Shown: positions 15,701 to 21,993 of the stretch, piece after piece
Position numbering within the stretch: position 1 is the stretch's first letter
Layout of the letters: each line of letters starts with the position of its first letter
Assembly: GCA_041559015.1 (NCBI GenBank)
Contig: JBFFED010000022.1
Span: forward strand, 1 to 27,326
DNA length: 27,326 nt
Reading direction: 5' to 3'
DNA from: COMBO-56-21 sp041559015
GTDB taxonomy: Archaea > Thermoplasmatota > Thermoplasmata > UBA10834
The notes under the pieces: model-generated
Seen by the model: the letters and a program-made list of their open reading frames with translations, nothing else
Told to the model about the DNA's origin: nothing
Database searches by the model: none
Made by a program: the position numbers and the translations under genes

Positions 15701-16050
15701 ATGACATACGGGCTCGTCTCGTTGCCGGTACCCTTCCACCCCTCGACGAGCGCCTGGGCGCGCAGTTGCGCATCGCCTTCTATCCTGATCACGCCGTGGG
15801 GGACATAGTCCGCGGGCGACTTCTGCATGCTCGGAGACATGGCGAATCCGAAGCCCAATGAGGAGATGATCAGCACCGTTATGACGACCCAGACCCAGCG
15901 ACTCTTGTTCCTAGGCCGACCGTCGTCCCGTTTCGAGCCTCTGGTCGACCCGATTAGCCCGTTCTTGGCGTCCATGACTGCGGGGAGCGGGCGGAGCCTG
16001 TGCCTTGACCAGCTCGCAGCACCGATGCTGCCCGTATGGTTGAATGGCAT
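12766..16050 (-). CDS. Giant NosD-like right-handed beta-helix surface protein
   Basis: A 1094-residue protein with a basic N-terminus, one hydrophobic anchor at about residues 52-71 (WVWVVITVLIISSLGFGFAM), and then roughly 950 residues of short parallel beta-helix coils. Typical coils read GIGLFGCDNVTVADNNCSGN or GISFHNVTNIVVADTEF, with many N-x-S/T sites. Two larger insertions near residues 525-590 and 750-815 share the NxVNGRx(V/L)xYLxSV, GQV(I/V)LAEC and LxLSxxTxG pattern, showing internal duplication. The C-terminus has GNYWHDWIVPDIDMDGVVDAPYN in two overlapping blocks, the Asp-rich terminal motif common in NosD/PbH1 archaeal proteins. It is anchored outside the cell; the ligand may be polysaccharide, metal or another cell surface. 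The start is ATG 16050, or ATG 15975 (residue 26), which still keeps the anchor. Confidence 0.85.
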   Translation of the reverse strand: MPFNHTGSIGAASWSRHRLRPLPAVMDAKNGLIGSTRGSKRDDGRPRNKSRWVWVVITVLIISSLGFGFAMSPSMQKSPADYVPHGVIRIEGDAQLRAQALVEGWKGTGNETSPYVIEGYEIAAMGHDRGISVVNTSCHLIIEDCYVHDATFSGISFHNVTNIVVADTEFSNGQRCIDITSSRFINIEDNKCTLANEGIGLFGCDNVTVADNNCSGNLVGINAEACSNLSLESNSAYGNVITGVQLTAVRQFLLANSSCVGGQFGIRVSLSEQGSILNSTSRDSSGIGVQLSSCLQCAVEGNSLIGHGGFGISVEGSTGCVVRGNQVSDGHSGIGALMCDELDIRDNRCESNHEQGIRVEDSANLTLTHNQCHDNGGDGMILEGCVDSLVENNNCTGNIGSGMRCDSSERCKIAHNTLQGNDDSGVGCRRSIGLDLIGNEISQSQGDGLHLVECSDVNVSDNVCNETDAGIRFDLCESCEAYNNTVTDSVIGVALRDSSGIILRKNRMVDDGVFLEGNVTEHWTTHEIGPTNTVNGRPVLYLVSVTGVEVPRASGQVILAECADVTIDGLDLSHATAGVEFAFSEGITVSDVKCSGGYIGVYGFNSSGFTVENSNCSGNVRSGVEMVGCEIGQVLFVTCRGNLEFGVRLNASSGCEISACEISRSAVGVSTESSPSAGLFVSNSISNCSDGVRAVLAHQMQLHMNEIEDCGCGIRLVDSSDMVMVSNVLVKCGLYINSDIVECWNSHMVQSDNSVNGRALVYLASVSAMALPSTAGQVVLAECDLIAAHSLNLSFCTVGLLAGFSDGINAVGCDLSGNTAGAEFAHCQDCIILSNDVRDCVSVGVSLRGCSGTVVEDNMILRCGVGIEIREGISPSALNSVVGNKVSENLDGVVINGSADDEIEFNELLSNQNCGLMVTLSNGTMVRSNTCNSSGGIAIGFKGGSGCEIANNTCSLNRGGIYLWGSVECNISSNFLYGNREHGVFLGLASSENRIWGNVFAYNNGSTDSNDPLRSQARDDGRDNRWNASGQSESVGNYWHDWIVPDIDMDGVVDAPYNVSGSADAWDYLPLATTWMVIEPISDIDDIFSPERMN

Positions 16051-16122
16051 CCGATTTCCCCCGGCGACCTGTTCCCATGTACTGTGAGGATTGACATGTA
16101 TAACTACATTTCGGAGGAGTTC

Positions 16123-16134
16123 ACATTATATAGC
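16123..16134 (-). promoter_or_regulatory. TATA box of the beta-helix protein gene
   Basis: GGCTATATAATG on the minus strand, about 79 bases upstream of ATG 16050. A second box, AGTTATACATG, lies at 16094-16104. Either would give a real 5' leader, unlike most genes here. Confidence 0.5.
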
Positions 16135-16148
16135 CAGGCGTCCGCGGG

Positions 16149-17558
16149 TCAATCGTGTCCGCCCGCATGCGAGTGCTCCAACCGGAAGTTCACCGGGGCA
16201 AGGGCCCCGAAGGCGGCCGCCAGCGCCTCGGACAGGGTCGGATGTATGATTTGTGCGCGTGCGAGCGGGGCGTAAGTCCGCGCCTCCGAGTTCATCAGGT
16301 TGACTATCTGCTGCACGAGCGTGGACGCCTGGGGTCCTACGACAGTGCCTCCGAGTATCCTCATGCTTGGGTACTCGACGATGACCTTAACGAATGCGTC
16401 CTCGTCGCCGTAAGCGTAGCCCATCGCGGTATCCCGATACCTGCCCACGCCGACCATGACCTTCCTATCGGCCTTCGCCTCCTCCTCCGTCATGCCGACC
16501 TGACCGACCTGAGGATGCGTGAAGACCGCATGTGGGACCGCGTGCAGGTCCATCGGGACTCTGCCCTCGCCGAACATGTTCGTCCTCACGATGGAGGCTT
16601 CGTAGTTGGCGGTGTGCCTGTACATGTTCCTTCCGAGCGCATCCCCGAGGGCGTATATGTTCGCCTTGGATGTCTCGAGGAACTGGTTCACCTGTATCCA
16701 GCCTCTGTCATCGGTCCTCACACCCGTCCTCTCAGGCCTGAGCCAATCGGCATTCGAGCGCACTCCTGTGGCGACAAGGATCTGCTCGGCCTCCACAGTC
16801 CTTTCAGATGCCTCCGCTGGATCCCTTATGGAGACCGCTACGCCGCTCGCCCTCCGCTCGGCCCTGAGCGTGTCCGTACCTGTGTGCACCTCAGCCGCCT
16901 TCGATAGGTGTTTCTTGACAAGCACACTCGTCTCCGGCTCCTCGTGCGGCAGCAGCACCGGATTCCTTCCGATGAGCGTGACCTTCGTTCCGATCGCCGA
17001 GAAGAAATGGGCGAACTCGCAGCCGATGTAGCCGCCGCCGAGTATCACGATGCTGCCTGGCTGTTCCTCGATGTCGAACACCGTCCTGTACGTGTGGAAC
17101 CCGACCTTGTCCAGGCCGGGGATGGGAGGTATCTGGGCGCGCGCGCCAGAAGCGATGACTATCTTCGGCGCGCGTATCGTCTCCCCTCCGACCTGCAAAG
17201 TGTAGTCGGACACGAAGCTGCCCACAACGGGATACAGCTCCACGCCCCGCGCACGCTTCACGCCCTCCTCCATCTCGCGCCTACCCGTGAGCACGATGTT
17301 CCACATCCGCCTCTTCAGCGTCCCGAAGTCGACCTTCGGCGAACCGAATGAGACGCCGATACCAGCGGCGCCCTCCGCTTCACGTATCACGTCCGCGGCG
17401 TGTATCAGGACCTTGGAGGGTATGCATCCCCGGTTGAGACAGGTCCCCCCGAGGGGGCCCTCCTCGACTACGGCGACCTTGAGCCCTCGCTGGAGAGCGG
17501 CGTCCACGACATTCATACCAGCCCCTGACCCTATCACGACCAGGCCGTACTCGATCAT
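16149..17558 (-). CDS. lpd: Dihydrolipoamide dehydrogenase/mercuric reductase-family flavoprotein
   Basis: A 469-residue FAD-dependent pyridine nucleotide-disulfide oxidoreductase. The N-terminal FAD motif VVIGSGAGMNVVDAALQRG is followed by the redox-active pair in GGTCLNRGCIPSK (Cys40, Cys45). ILGGGYIGCEFAHFF is the NAD(P)H-binding site, IYALGDALGR the second FAD motif, and HPTLSEALAAA the C-terminal interface motif with the catalytic His and Glu. All catalytic residues are present. Relatives oxidise dihydrolipoamide in 2-oxoacid or glycine-cleavage complexes, but no E1, E2 or lipoyl protein gene is adjacent, so the partner is open; a thiol or metal reductase is also possible. The start is ATG 17558, behind AAGGGGGGAACCC, a strong Shine-Dalgarno; a longer frame upstream is non-coding. 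A TATA-like TGCTTTTGAG lies near 17590-17600. Confidence 0.85.
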   Translation of the reverse strand: MIEYGLVVIGSGAGMNVVDAALQRGLKVAVVEEGPLGGTCLNRGCIPSKVLIHAADVIREAEGAAGIGVSFGSPKVDFGTLKRRMWNIVLTGRREMEEGVKRARGVELYPVVGSFVSDYTLQVGGETIRAPKIVIASGARAQIPPIPGLDKVGFHTYRTVFDIEEQPGSIVILGGGYIGCEFAHFFSAIGTKVTLIGRNPVLLPHEEPETSVLVKKHLSKAAEVHTGTDTLRAERRASGVAVSIRDPAEASERTVEAEQILVATGVRSNADWLRPERTGVRTDDRGWIQVNQFLETSKANIYALGDALGRNMYRHTANYEASIVRTNMFGEGRVPMDLHAVPHAVFTHPQVGQVGMTEEEAKADRKVMVGVGRYRDTAMGYAYGDEDAFVKVIVEYPSMRILGGTVVGPQASTLVQQIVNLMNSEARTYAPLARAQIIHPTLSEALAAAFGALAPVNFRLEHSHAGGHD

Positions 17559-17669
17559 GGGTTCCCCCCTTCGTGATGCAGTTACCATCTCAAAAGCATT
17601 CAGCCGCAAACCGGCGAGCGGGACCGAGAGAAAAAGCTCTAGAGGGAGGACAGCATCACATCGTAGCGG

Positions 17670-19148
17670 ATGCAGGAGAACGAGCCGGGCACGCCGGTCG
17701 TGCACAGCTTCACGATAGGCACTGAGCTGTCCCATTCTCAACTTCTCAACTTCCCGAGCTTCATCCGGGAGCACATGGCGTTCGGCCAGTTGCCAGGAGT
17801 CAGGATGGCCGAGATGGAGGCCTACGCGAGCTCGAAAGGGCACTACATGGAGTTCAGGTCGGGACCCGAGAGGGGTGTGTACGCCTGCTCCGTGCGCGTG
17901 TACCTGGAGAGCCCGATGAAGGTCGAGATACGATCGGCCGGCGGGAGGGACGAGGTCTTCGAGAAGCAGCTGGAGAACGTGCTCCTCATGGTCGTGCAGT
18001 TCTTCGAGGAGCAGGCGCGGACATCTACCTTGTACATAGCCTTCCTGCCTGGGAGTCCGAGAACGGCGAAGCTCGGCAGGAGCTTCTCGCTCTTCCGGGC
18101 GATCTTCTCAGGCAACATGATGACGCTCTTCCTGCTGTCCATCATCATAGGCGTGTTCATATTGTCGATCATGAGCTTGCTGGGCTACGGCGACTATGCG
18201 CCCTACGTGCTCATAACCCTCCTGCTCTCGCTGGTGCTCTCCGCAGGCAAGCTCTCTTCACTTCGCAGCCCATGGAAGATCACCTCGTCCACGAGAGAGG
18301 TTGTGATAGTCCAACACCAGGTGCCCGAGGGGATGCTCGCGCTGTATGTGGGGGAGTTCAGGGACAAGATAGCGGTCGCCAAGCAGAGGACCTACGAGAT
18401 GCTCAGGGACCGGCCGGCGGACGCGTCGAGGGAGAAGGTCGCTGACGTGTTCAGAGACTCTGGGCTGCCTGCGAAGCCGGAGGATTTCCTGGTCAAGAGG
18501 GTGGATGTCCTGAGCATAGTTGAGAGGGTCGCTCAGAAATACGACATGCCCGTGCCCGCGATCGTGGTCAGCCAGGATGCTCGCCCCAACGCGGCGGCGA
18601 CGGGGTTCACGAAGAGGCTGGCGACGGTCATAGTCACGATGGGGCTGCTCGTGCAGCTCGAAGAGGAGGAGGTCGAGGTCGTAATCGGACACGAGCTCAG
18701 CCACCTCCGCTCGGGCGACCCGATCATCCTATTCTCCCTGATAGTCGGCGAGTACCTTGTGAGGGTCAAATTCCTGATGCCGCTAATGGTCATCATACCC
18801 GGCTTCTGGCTGCTTTACATAATAGGGGTGTTCTGGTGCATCTTCTTCTTCGGCAAGTTTCTTGAGAGCAGGGCGGACCTGGAAGCGGCACTGGTCATGC
18901 GGAAGCCCAAGGTCATGGCGGAGTCCCTCAAGAAGATAGGTTTCAGAAGGCTGGTGCTGACCGAGAGGTTCCTCGAACCTGGAGGCAGCAGACTGGGCGA
19001 ATGGGTCAGGTTCGACCCGCACCCTCCTCTGTACTTCAGGATACAGCGGCTGGAGTCGCTGGACCTTGAGAACCCTCCGCGCCACCCGTTCCTCTCGTCC
19101 GTCAGGGCCGTGATGTCCGGGTTCATCAGCTCGCGGAACATCCCCTAG
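17670..19148 (+). CDS. M48-family membrane zinc metalloprotease
   Basis: A 492-residue protein. Residues 1-145 are a soluble N-terminal region without a family I recognise. Two membrane helices lie at about 150-172 and 176-193. The peptidase domain starts near 275 (KRVDVLSIVERVAQKYDMPV), has the zinc motif HELSH at 341-345 and the third-ligand Glu399 in FLESRADLEAA, with further hydrophobic helices between 350 and 395. This is the HtpX/Ste24-like plan: a membrane-bound protease that degrades misfolded membrane proteins with its active site toward the cytoplasm. The N-terminal extension is longer than in typical HtpX (about 280-300 aa). The ATG at 17670 diverges from the lpd-like gene; no strong RBS or TATA box is visible, so the start is less certain. 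Confidence 0.82.
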   Translation: MQENEPGTPVVHSFTIGTELSHSQLLNFPSFIREHMAFGQLPGVRMAEMEAYASSKGHYMEFRSGPERGVYACSVRVYLESPMKVEIRSAGGRDEVFEKQLENVLLMVVQFFEEQARTSTLYIAFLPGSPRTAKLGRSFSLFRAIFSGNMMTLFLLSIIIGVFILSIMSLLGYGDYAPYVLITLLLSLVLSAGKLSSLRSPWKITSSTREVVIVQHQVPEGMLALYVGEFRDKIAVAKQRTYEMLRDRPADASREKVADVFRDSGLPAKPEDFLVKRVDVLSIVERVAQKYDMPVPAIVVSQDARPNAAATGFTKRLATVIVTMGLLVQLEEEEVEVVIGHELSHLRSGDPIILFSLIVGEYLVRVKFLMPLMVIIPGFWLLYIIGVFWCIFFFGKFLESRADLEAALVMRKPKVMAESLKKIGFRRLVLTERFLEPGGSRLGEWVRFDPHPPLYFRIQRLESLDLENPPRHPFLSSVRAVMSGFISSRNIP

Positions 19149-19209
19149 TCAGCGTCGTTCGGCAAACCATTCATTACCGGGCATTGCGCTCCGGTGCGCA
19201 GGTGATTCC

Positions 19210-19455
19210 GTGGGTAGACTGGAGCTTCCGCTGCCGGAACTTGGGAAGTCCCTGGACGAGTCCGCGAAGGAGATGCAGGCGATGATCAGGGCCCATGTCC
19301 CTGAGGCTCATAGGAGCGCGGTAGCGGTGCGGGCGTTCAGAAGAGAGGGGAAGACAGGGCTGGAAATCTCCTACGATGACTCTGTCGAGAACCTCGTGTA
19401 CGCAGCTCTGGAGTATCCGGAGAACACTGGAAGAGACGAGGGCATGGGACCCTAG
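19210..19455 (+). CDS. Small hypothetical protein, 81 aa
   Basis: A short acidic/basic mixed protein that I do not recognise. It begins at GTG 19210 behind CAGGTGATTCC, a good Shine-Dalgarno at the right spacing. Secondary structure can be guessed: a helix at about 10-30 (LGKSLDESAKEMQAMIRAHV), then beta strands around 36-52 (RSAVAVRAFRREG, GLEISYDD) and a short helix (VENLVYAALEY). It has no cysteines and no membrane segment. The helix-strand-strand-helix size is reminiscent of small alpha-beta domains, but I make no family call. It lies 61 bases after the M48 protease gene on the same strand and could be the last gene of that unit. Its tail converges with the small zinc protein. Confidence 0.55.
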   Translation: MGRLELPLPELGKSLDESAKEMQAMIRAHVPEAHRSAVAVRAFRREGKTGLEISYDDSVENLVYAALEYPENTGRDEGMGP

Positions 19456-19464
19456 GAGCATGAT

Positions 19465-19575
19465 TCACTTCTTCTTGTGGATGGGGCATGGCCTGCCGAG
19501 CCTGCAATACCTGCACTTGTCCTCAGGGACTGGCATGATGGACTTCACCATGCGCCCGTACTTGCGCCTGGGCAT
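19465..19575 (-). CDS. Tiny zinc-knuckle protein, 36 aa
   Basis: A 36-codon frame from ATG 19575 encodes a strongly basic protein, MPRRKYGRMVKSIMPVPEDK, followed by Cys21-x2-Cys24-x5-Cys30-x2-His33 and a terminal KKK. The CCCH spacing with a basic N-terminus looks like a single zinc knuckle that binds nucleic acid. A TATA box, GGTTTTATGTAAG, at 19604-19616 lies about 35 bases upstream, giving it its own promoter in the 50-base gap after the kinase-like gene. Function is inferred; the reading frame, metal-ligand pattern and promoter together argue that it is real. It converges with the 81-aa gene. Confidence 0.6.
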   Translation of the reverse strand: MPRRKYGRMVKSIMPVPEDKCRYCRLGRPCPIHKKK

Positions 19576-19603
19576 GCTCGTCGCTGATGGTGAATGCGCT
19601 GGC

Positions 19604-19616
19604 CTTACATAAAACC
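19604..19616 (-). promoter_or_regulatory. TATA box of the 36-aa zinc protein gene
   Basis: GGTTTTATGTAAG on the minus strand, about 35 bases before ATG 19575 and directly after the stop codon of the kinase-like gene. Confidence 0.5.
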
Positions 19617-19625
19617 GAGCAGGGC

Positions 19626-21620
19626 TCAATGCGCCTTCGGCACCATTATGTTTATGACACAGCCCTTCGAAGGGTCCTCGGGGACGAGGTCCGAAACCCA
19701 CATATTGCCCGAATATCTCTCCACGATGCCCCTTGCCGCCGCAAGGCCAATCCCGAAGCCGCTGGTCAGCTCGGACCTGGTGGCCTTCGACATCCTGAGG
19801 ACGGCGCCCTTGAGGTGATTGGGGATGACCCTGCCGGGCTGTACCACCCGGATCCACCACGATTCCACCTTGCGCTCTGTCCTGGGCTCGACCGAAAGCG
19901 ACAGGGTAGTCCTCTGACCGTGCTCCGAGAGCCCGAGGCTGCAGAAGAGGTGCATGAAGAGACTCTCGAGCAGCTCATCCGCGGAGACCATCATGGCTCC
20001 GGAGGGAAAGCTCAGGGTTATCCCGGCGTCCTCGCGGCCTTGACGTTCCCTGTAACCTTTCACTGCACTCTGGATCGCCTTCCTCAGGTCAGTATTCCTC
20101 AGTGACCTGGGGGGGCCCTCCCTGAGCTTTGATATGGTCCTGACCATCTCGACGAGCATCAGTATGTCCTCGACCTGGTCGGCAGTCTTCTCGAGGACGC
20201 CCGAGACTTCGTTGTCGAGTCCTTTCCTGCCCCTGATGGAGTCCAAGTAGGCCATTATGGGGGTAGTGAAGTTGGCGATATCGTGTGTGAGGAGGTCCAT
20301 GTGCAGCTCGACCTGATCCCTCACATCCCTCAGCTCCTTGAGCAGCTTAGCGTTCTCGAGGGCGACTGACGCATGGTTCGCGAACATCGTGGCGATCTCG
20401 ACATCGTCCTGAGTGAAGACCGCAGGGGGATACCTGAGGAGTTCTATCACGCCGAGCGTATTCCTCTGCCCGAGCACAGGCACGGCCAGCATGCGGGTCG
20501 AAGTCTTAGGCGTGCCAGGTATGTACTCCCCTCTCGGGTCAGACTCCGTGTCCCACACAACCTCCGCCTTGCGCGTCTTGGAGACATAGCCTGCTATGCC
20601 GACATCGACCGAGAAATCCCGGTCGGACATGATCTCCGTGGCATACGGTCCGAGGGCATAGACTGGATTGATTGTCCTCCTCTTCCAGTCGACCACGTAG
20701 AAGGCGAACTCATCGCACGGGATTATCTCGGCTAGCCGCGTCGCCACGATTCTGTAGATCTCCTCGGACTCTATCTCCTGCTGCAGCGCGGCAGCTGTAT
20801 CTATGAGCGTCTTCTGCGCGTTGGAGCGCAGGCCGAGCTGAGTGAATATTGCGATGTTCTCGAGCACCCTGGAGAGTTGCACCGAGAGGTCATCGATCAA
20901 GCTCACCTCGTCGGAGGTGAATGGCACCAGCCTCGAATTGGCGCCGATGAAGAGAATGCCAGTGGGGTCGTTCCTGCTCATTATGGGTGCGACGACGGAG
21001 TGTTCGAAGTTGAGCCGGCCAAGGGATTTCTTCTTGCTGGCCGACGGTTTCGCCCCGTTGCCTGTCGATCTTGTGCTCCGCTTGCCTATCGCCTCTTCAG
21101 CGAGAGGGAAGGATTTCAGCAGCACGGAGGTGTCCTTCGTCAGGGCAATGCCCTTCGCCGAGGACGAGAGGCAGGCCAGGTCACCCGCCTGAGGGTTGTA
21201 CCTGAATATCGTCACGATCTCCGCGTCGAAGTAGTCCATGACGTTCCTGCAGAAGCGGGACAGGTCCTGGTCAAGGGACTGAGGGGCCTCGGATGAGCCC
21301 GGCATGCATCTGACCAGGGAAGTCCGCATCTCGTCGAACTCGTCCATCAGGACGGCGCTGTCCTCGATGCTTCTGTCCACCATCGCGTCGATGGTCATCT
21401 TCGAGGTCATCCTGTTCACGTCTGGGAGATCGTGCGTGACAAGGTGCAGCATGATGTCCTTCAGGAGGTTCTGCTTCTTCACTATGTTTCCGAGGCCGGT
21501 GGCCGCCGCGTGCTCGCCCCTGACCTGCGCCCTGAGTGTCTGGTGGGCCTTGACATCTTTGGGGTCCGAGGCCCTGTCCAGTAGGGCGCCCAGGAGCCTG
21601 CTGAGACGGTCAATGCGCAC
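19626..21620 (-). CDS. GAF-GAF sensor histidine kinase-like protein with degenerate ATPase domain
   Basis: 664 residues from GTG 21620. In order: an N-terminal helical segment with an H-box-like HLVTHDLPDVN (His63); a GAF domain at about 115-255; a second GAF domain at about 270-425; a coiled helix and a canonical H box, LLTHDIANFTTPI (His446), of the archaeal HisKA type; and an ATPase domain at about 510-664. The G2 glycine box GFGIGLAAARG is intact, but the N box (LFMHLFCSLGLSEHG) lacks its Asn residues and the G1 box reads QPGRVIP instead of DxGxG. ATP binding is therefore doubtful and it may be a pseudokinase or signal scaffold. It is cytoplasmic, with no TM segment. The frame stays open upstream to a stop near 21798, so the true start may lie farther up. 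No receiver-domain partner is adjacent. Confidence 0.8.
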   Translation of the reverse strand: MRIDRLSRLLGALLDRASDPKDVKAHQTLRAQVRGEHAAATGLGNIVKKQNLLKDIMLHLVTHDLPDVNRMTSKMTIDAMVDRSIEDSAVLMDEFDEMRTSLVRCMPGSSEAPQSLDQDLSRFCRNVMDYFDAEIVTIFRYNPQAGDLACLSSSAKGIALTKDTSVLLKSFPLAEEAIGKRSTRSTGNGAKPSASKKKSLGRLNFEHSVVAPIMSRNDPTGILFIGANSRLVPFTSDEVSLIDDLSVQLSRVLENIAIFTQLGLRSNAQKTLIDTAAALQQEIESEEIYRIVATRLAEIIPCDEFAFYVVDWKRRTINPVYALGPYATEIMSDRDFSVDVGIAGYVSKTRKAEVVWDTESDPRGEYIPGTPKTSTRMLAVPVLGQRNTLGVIELLRYPPAVFTQDDVEIATMFANHASVALENAKLLKELRDVRDQVELHMDLLTHDIANFTTPIMAYLDSIRGRKGLDNEVSGVLEKTADQVEDILMLVEMVRTISKLREGPPRSLRNTDLRKAIQSAVKGYRERQGREDAGITLSFPSGAMMVSADELLESLFMHLFCSLGLSEHGQRTTLSLSVEPRTERKVESWWIRVVQPGRVIPNHLKGAVLRMSKATRSELTSGFGIGLAAARGIVERYSGNMWVSDLVPEDPSKGCVINIMVPKAH

Positions 21621-21833
21621 CTCCTGCGAAAGCTTCAGCTCTGAGCCCTTCAGGTAGGTCGACTTGGAGCTTGCAGCACCCCAGCTGTCGACTATCCTCC
21701 CCGAATTCGCCTTCAGGGTTTCGAGTATAGATTCAATTCCTTGTTGCGAGCTGGTCGAGAGTGTCCTTTCCGGGATGAGTATCTCCTCCGGCCAAGCCTA
21801 GAGGGGGACCGACGCGTATCGCATTGGTTTCCG

Positions 21834-21844
21834 AGAATTTATCG
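21834..21844 (-). promoter_or_regulatory. TATA box of the kinase-like gene
   Basis: GCGATAAATTC on the minus strand, predicting transcription from about 21813. That is 30-40 bases before the Shine-Dalgarno-led upstream extension and about 190 bases before GTG 21620. Confidence 0.45.
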
Positions 21845-21945
21845 CTTTTCCATAGGAAACAAGGCGACGCAGCGTGGTCAGAGGGCCCGACCGCATGGCC
21901 TGGCCGACCTTTCCCGGCGTTCAAGTAATCCTTTAGGTCGAATAC

Positions 21946-21954
21946 CATTATATG
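21946..21954 (+). promoter_or_regulatory. TATA box of the ornithine cyclodeaminase-family gene
   Basis: CATTATATG, about 44 bases before ATG 21994, predicting a leader of roughly 18-20 bases. No strong Shine-Dalgarno is visible in that leader. Confidence 0.5.
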
Positions 21955-21993
21955 CGCGCTTCCGATTGACACTTACCGGGGCAGTGTTCCATC

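Larger units (their letters stand above)
21621..21993. other. Upstream region between the kinase-like gene and the ocd/ald-type gene
   Basis: This 373-base stretch has no assigned gene. On the minus strand the kinase frame continues open for 52-58 codons beyond GTG 21620, back to a TAG near 21798, and encodes plausible protein (GIESILETLKANSGRIVDSW). A Shine-Dalgarno GGAGGAG at 21783-21789 precedes it, but no ATG, GTG or TTG follows; ATC 21776, ATT or ATA would be needed. A TATA box, GCGATAAATTC (21834-21844, minus), fits a start in that region. The remaining 21845-21993 holds the promoter of the next gene. Confidence 0.45.

Noticed and set aside
12766..16050. Possible CRISPR or DNA tandem repeat array
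   Set aside because: The periodicity is at protein level (beta-helix coils of variable length) with divergent nucleotides; no identical repeats with unique spacers are present. No CRISPR array was seen elsewhere either.
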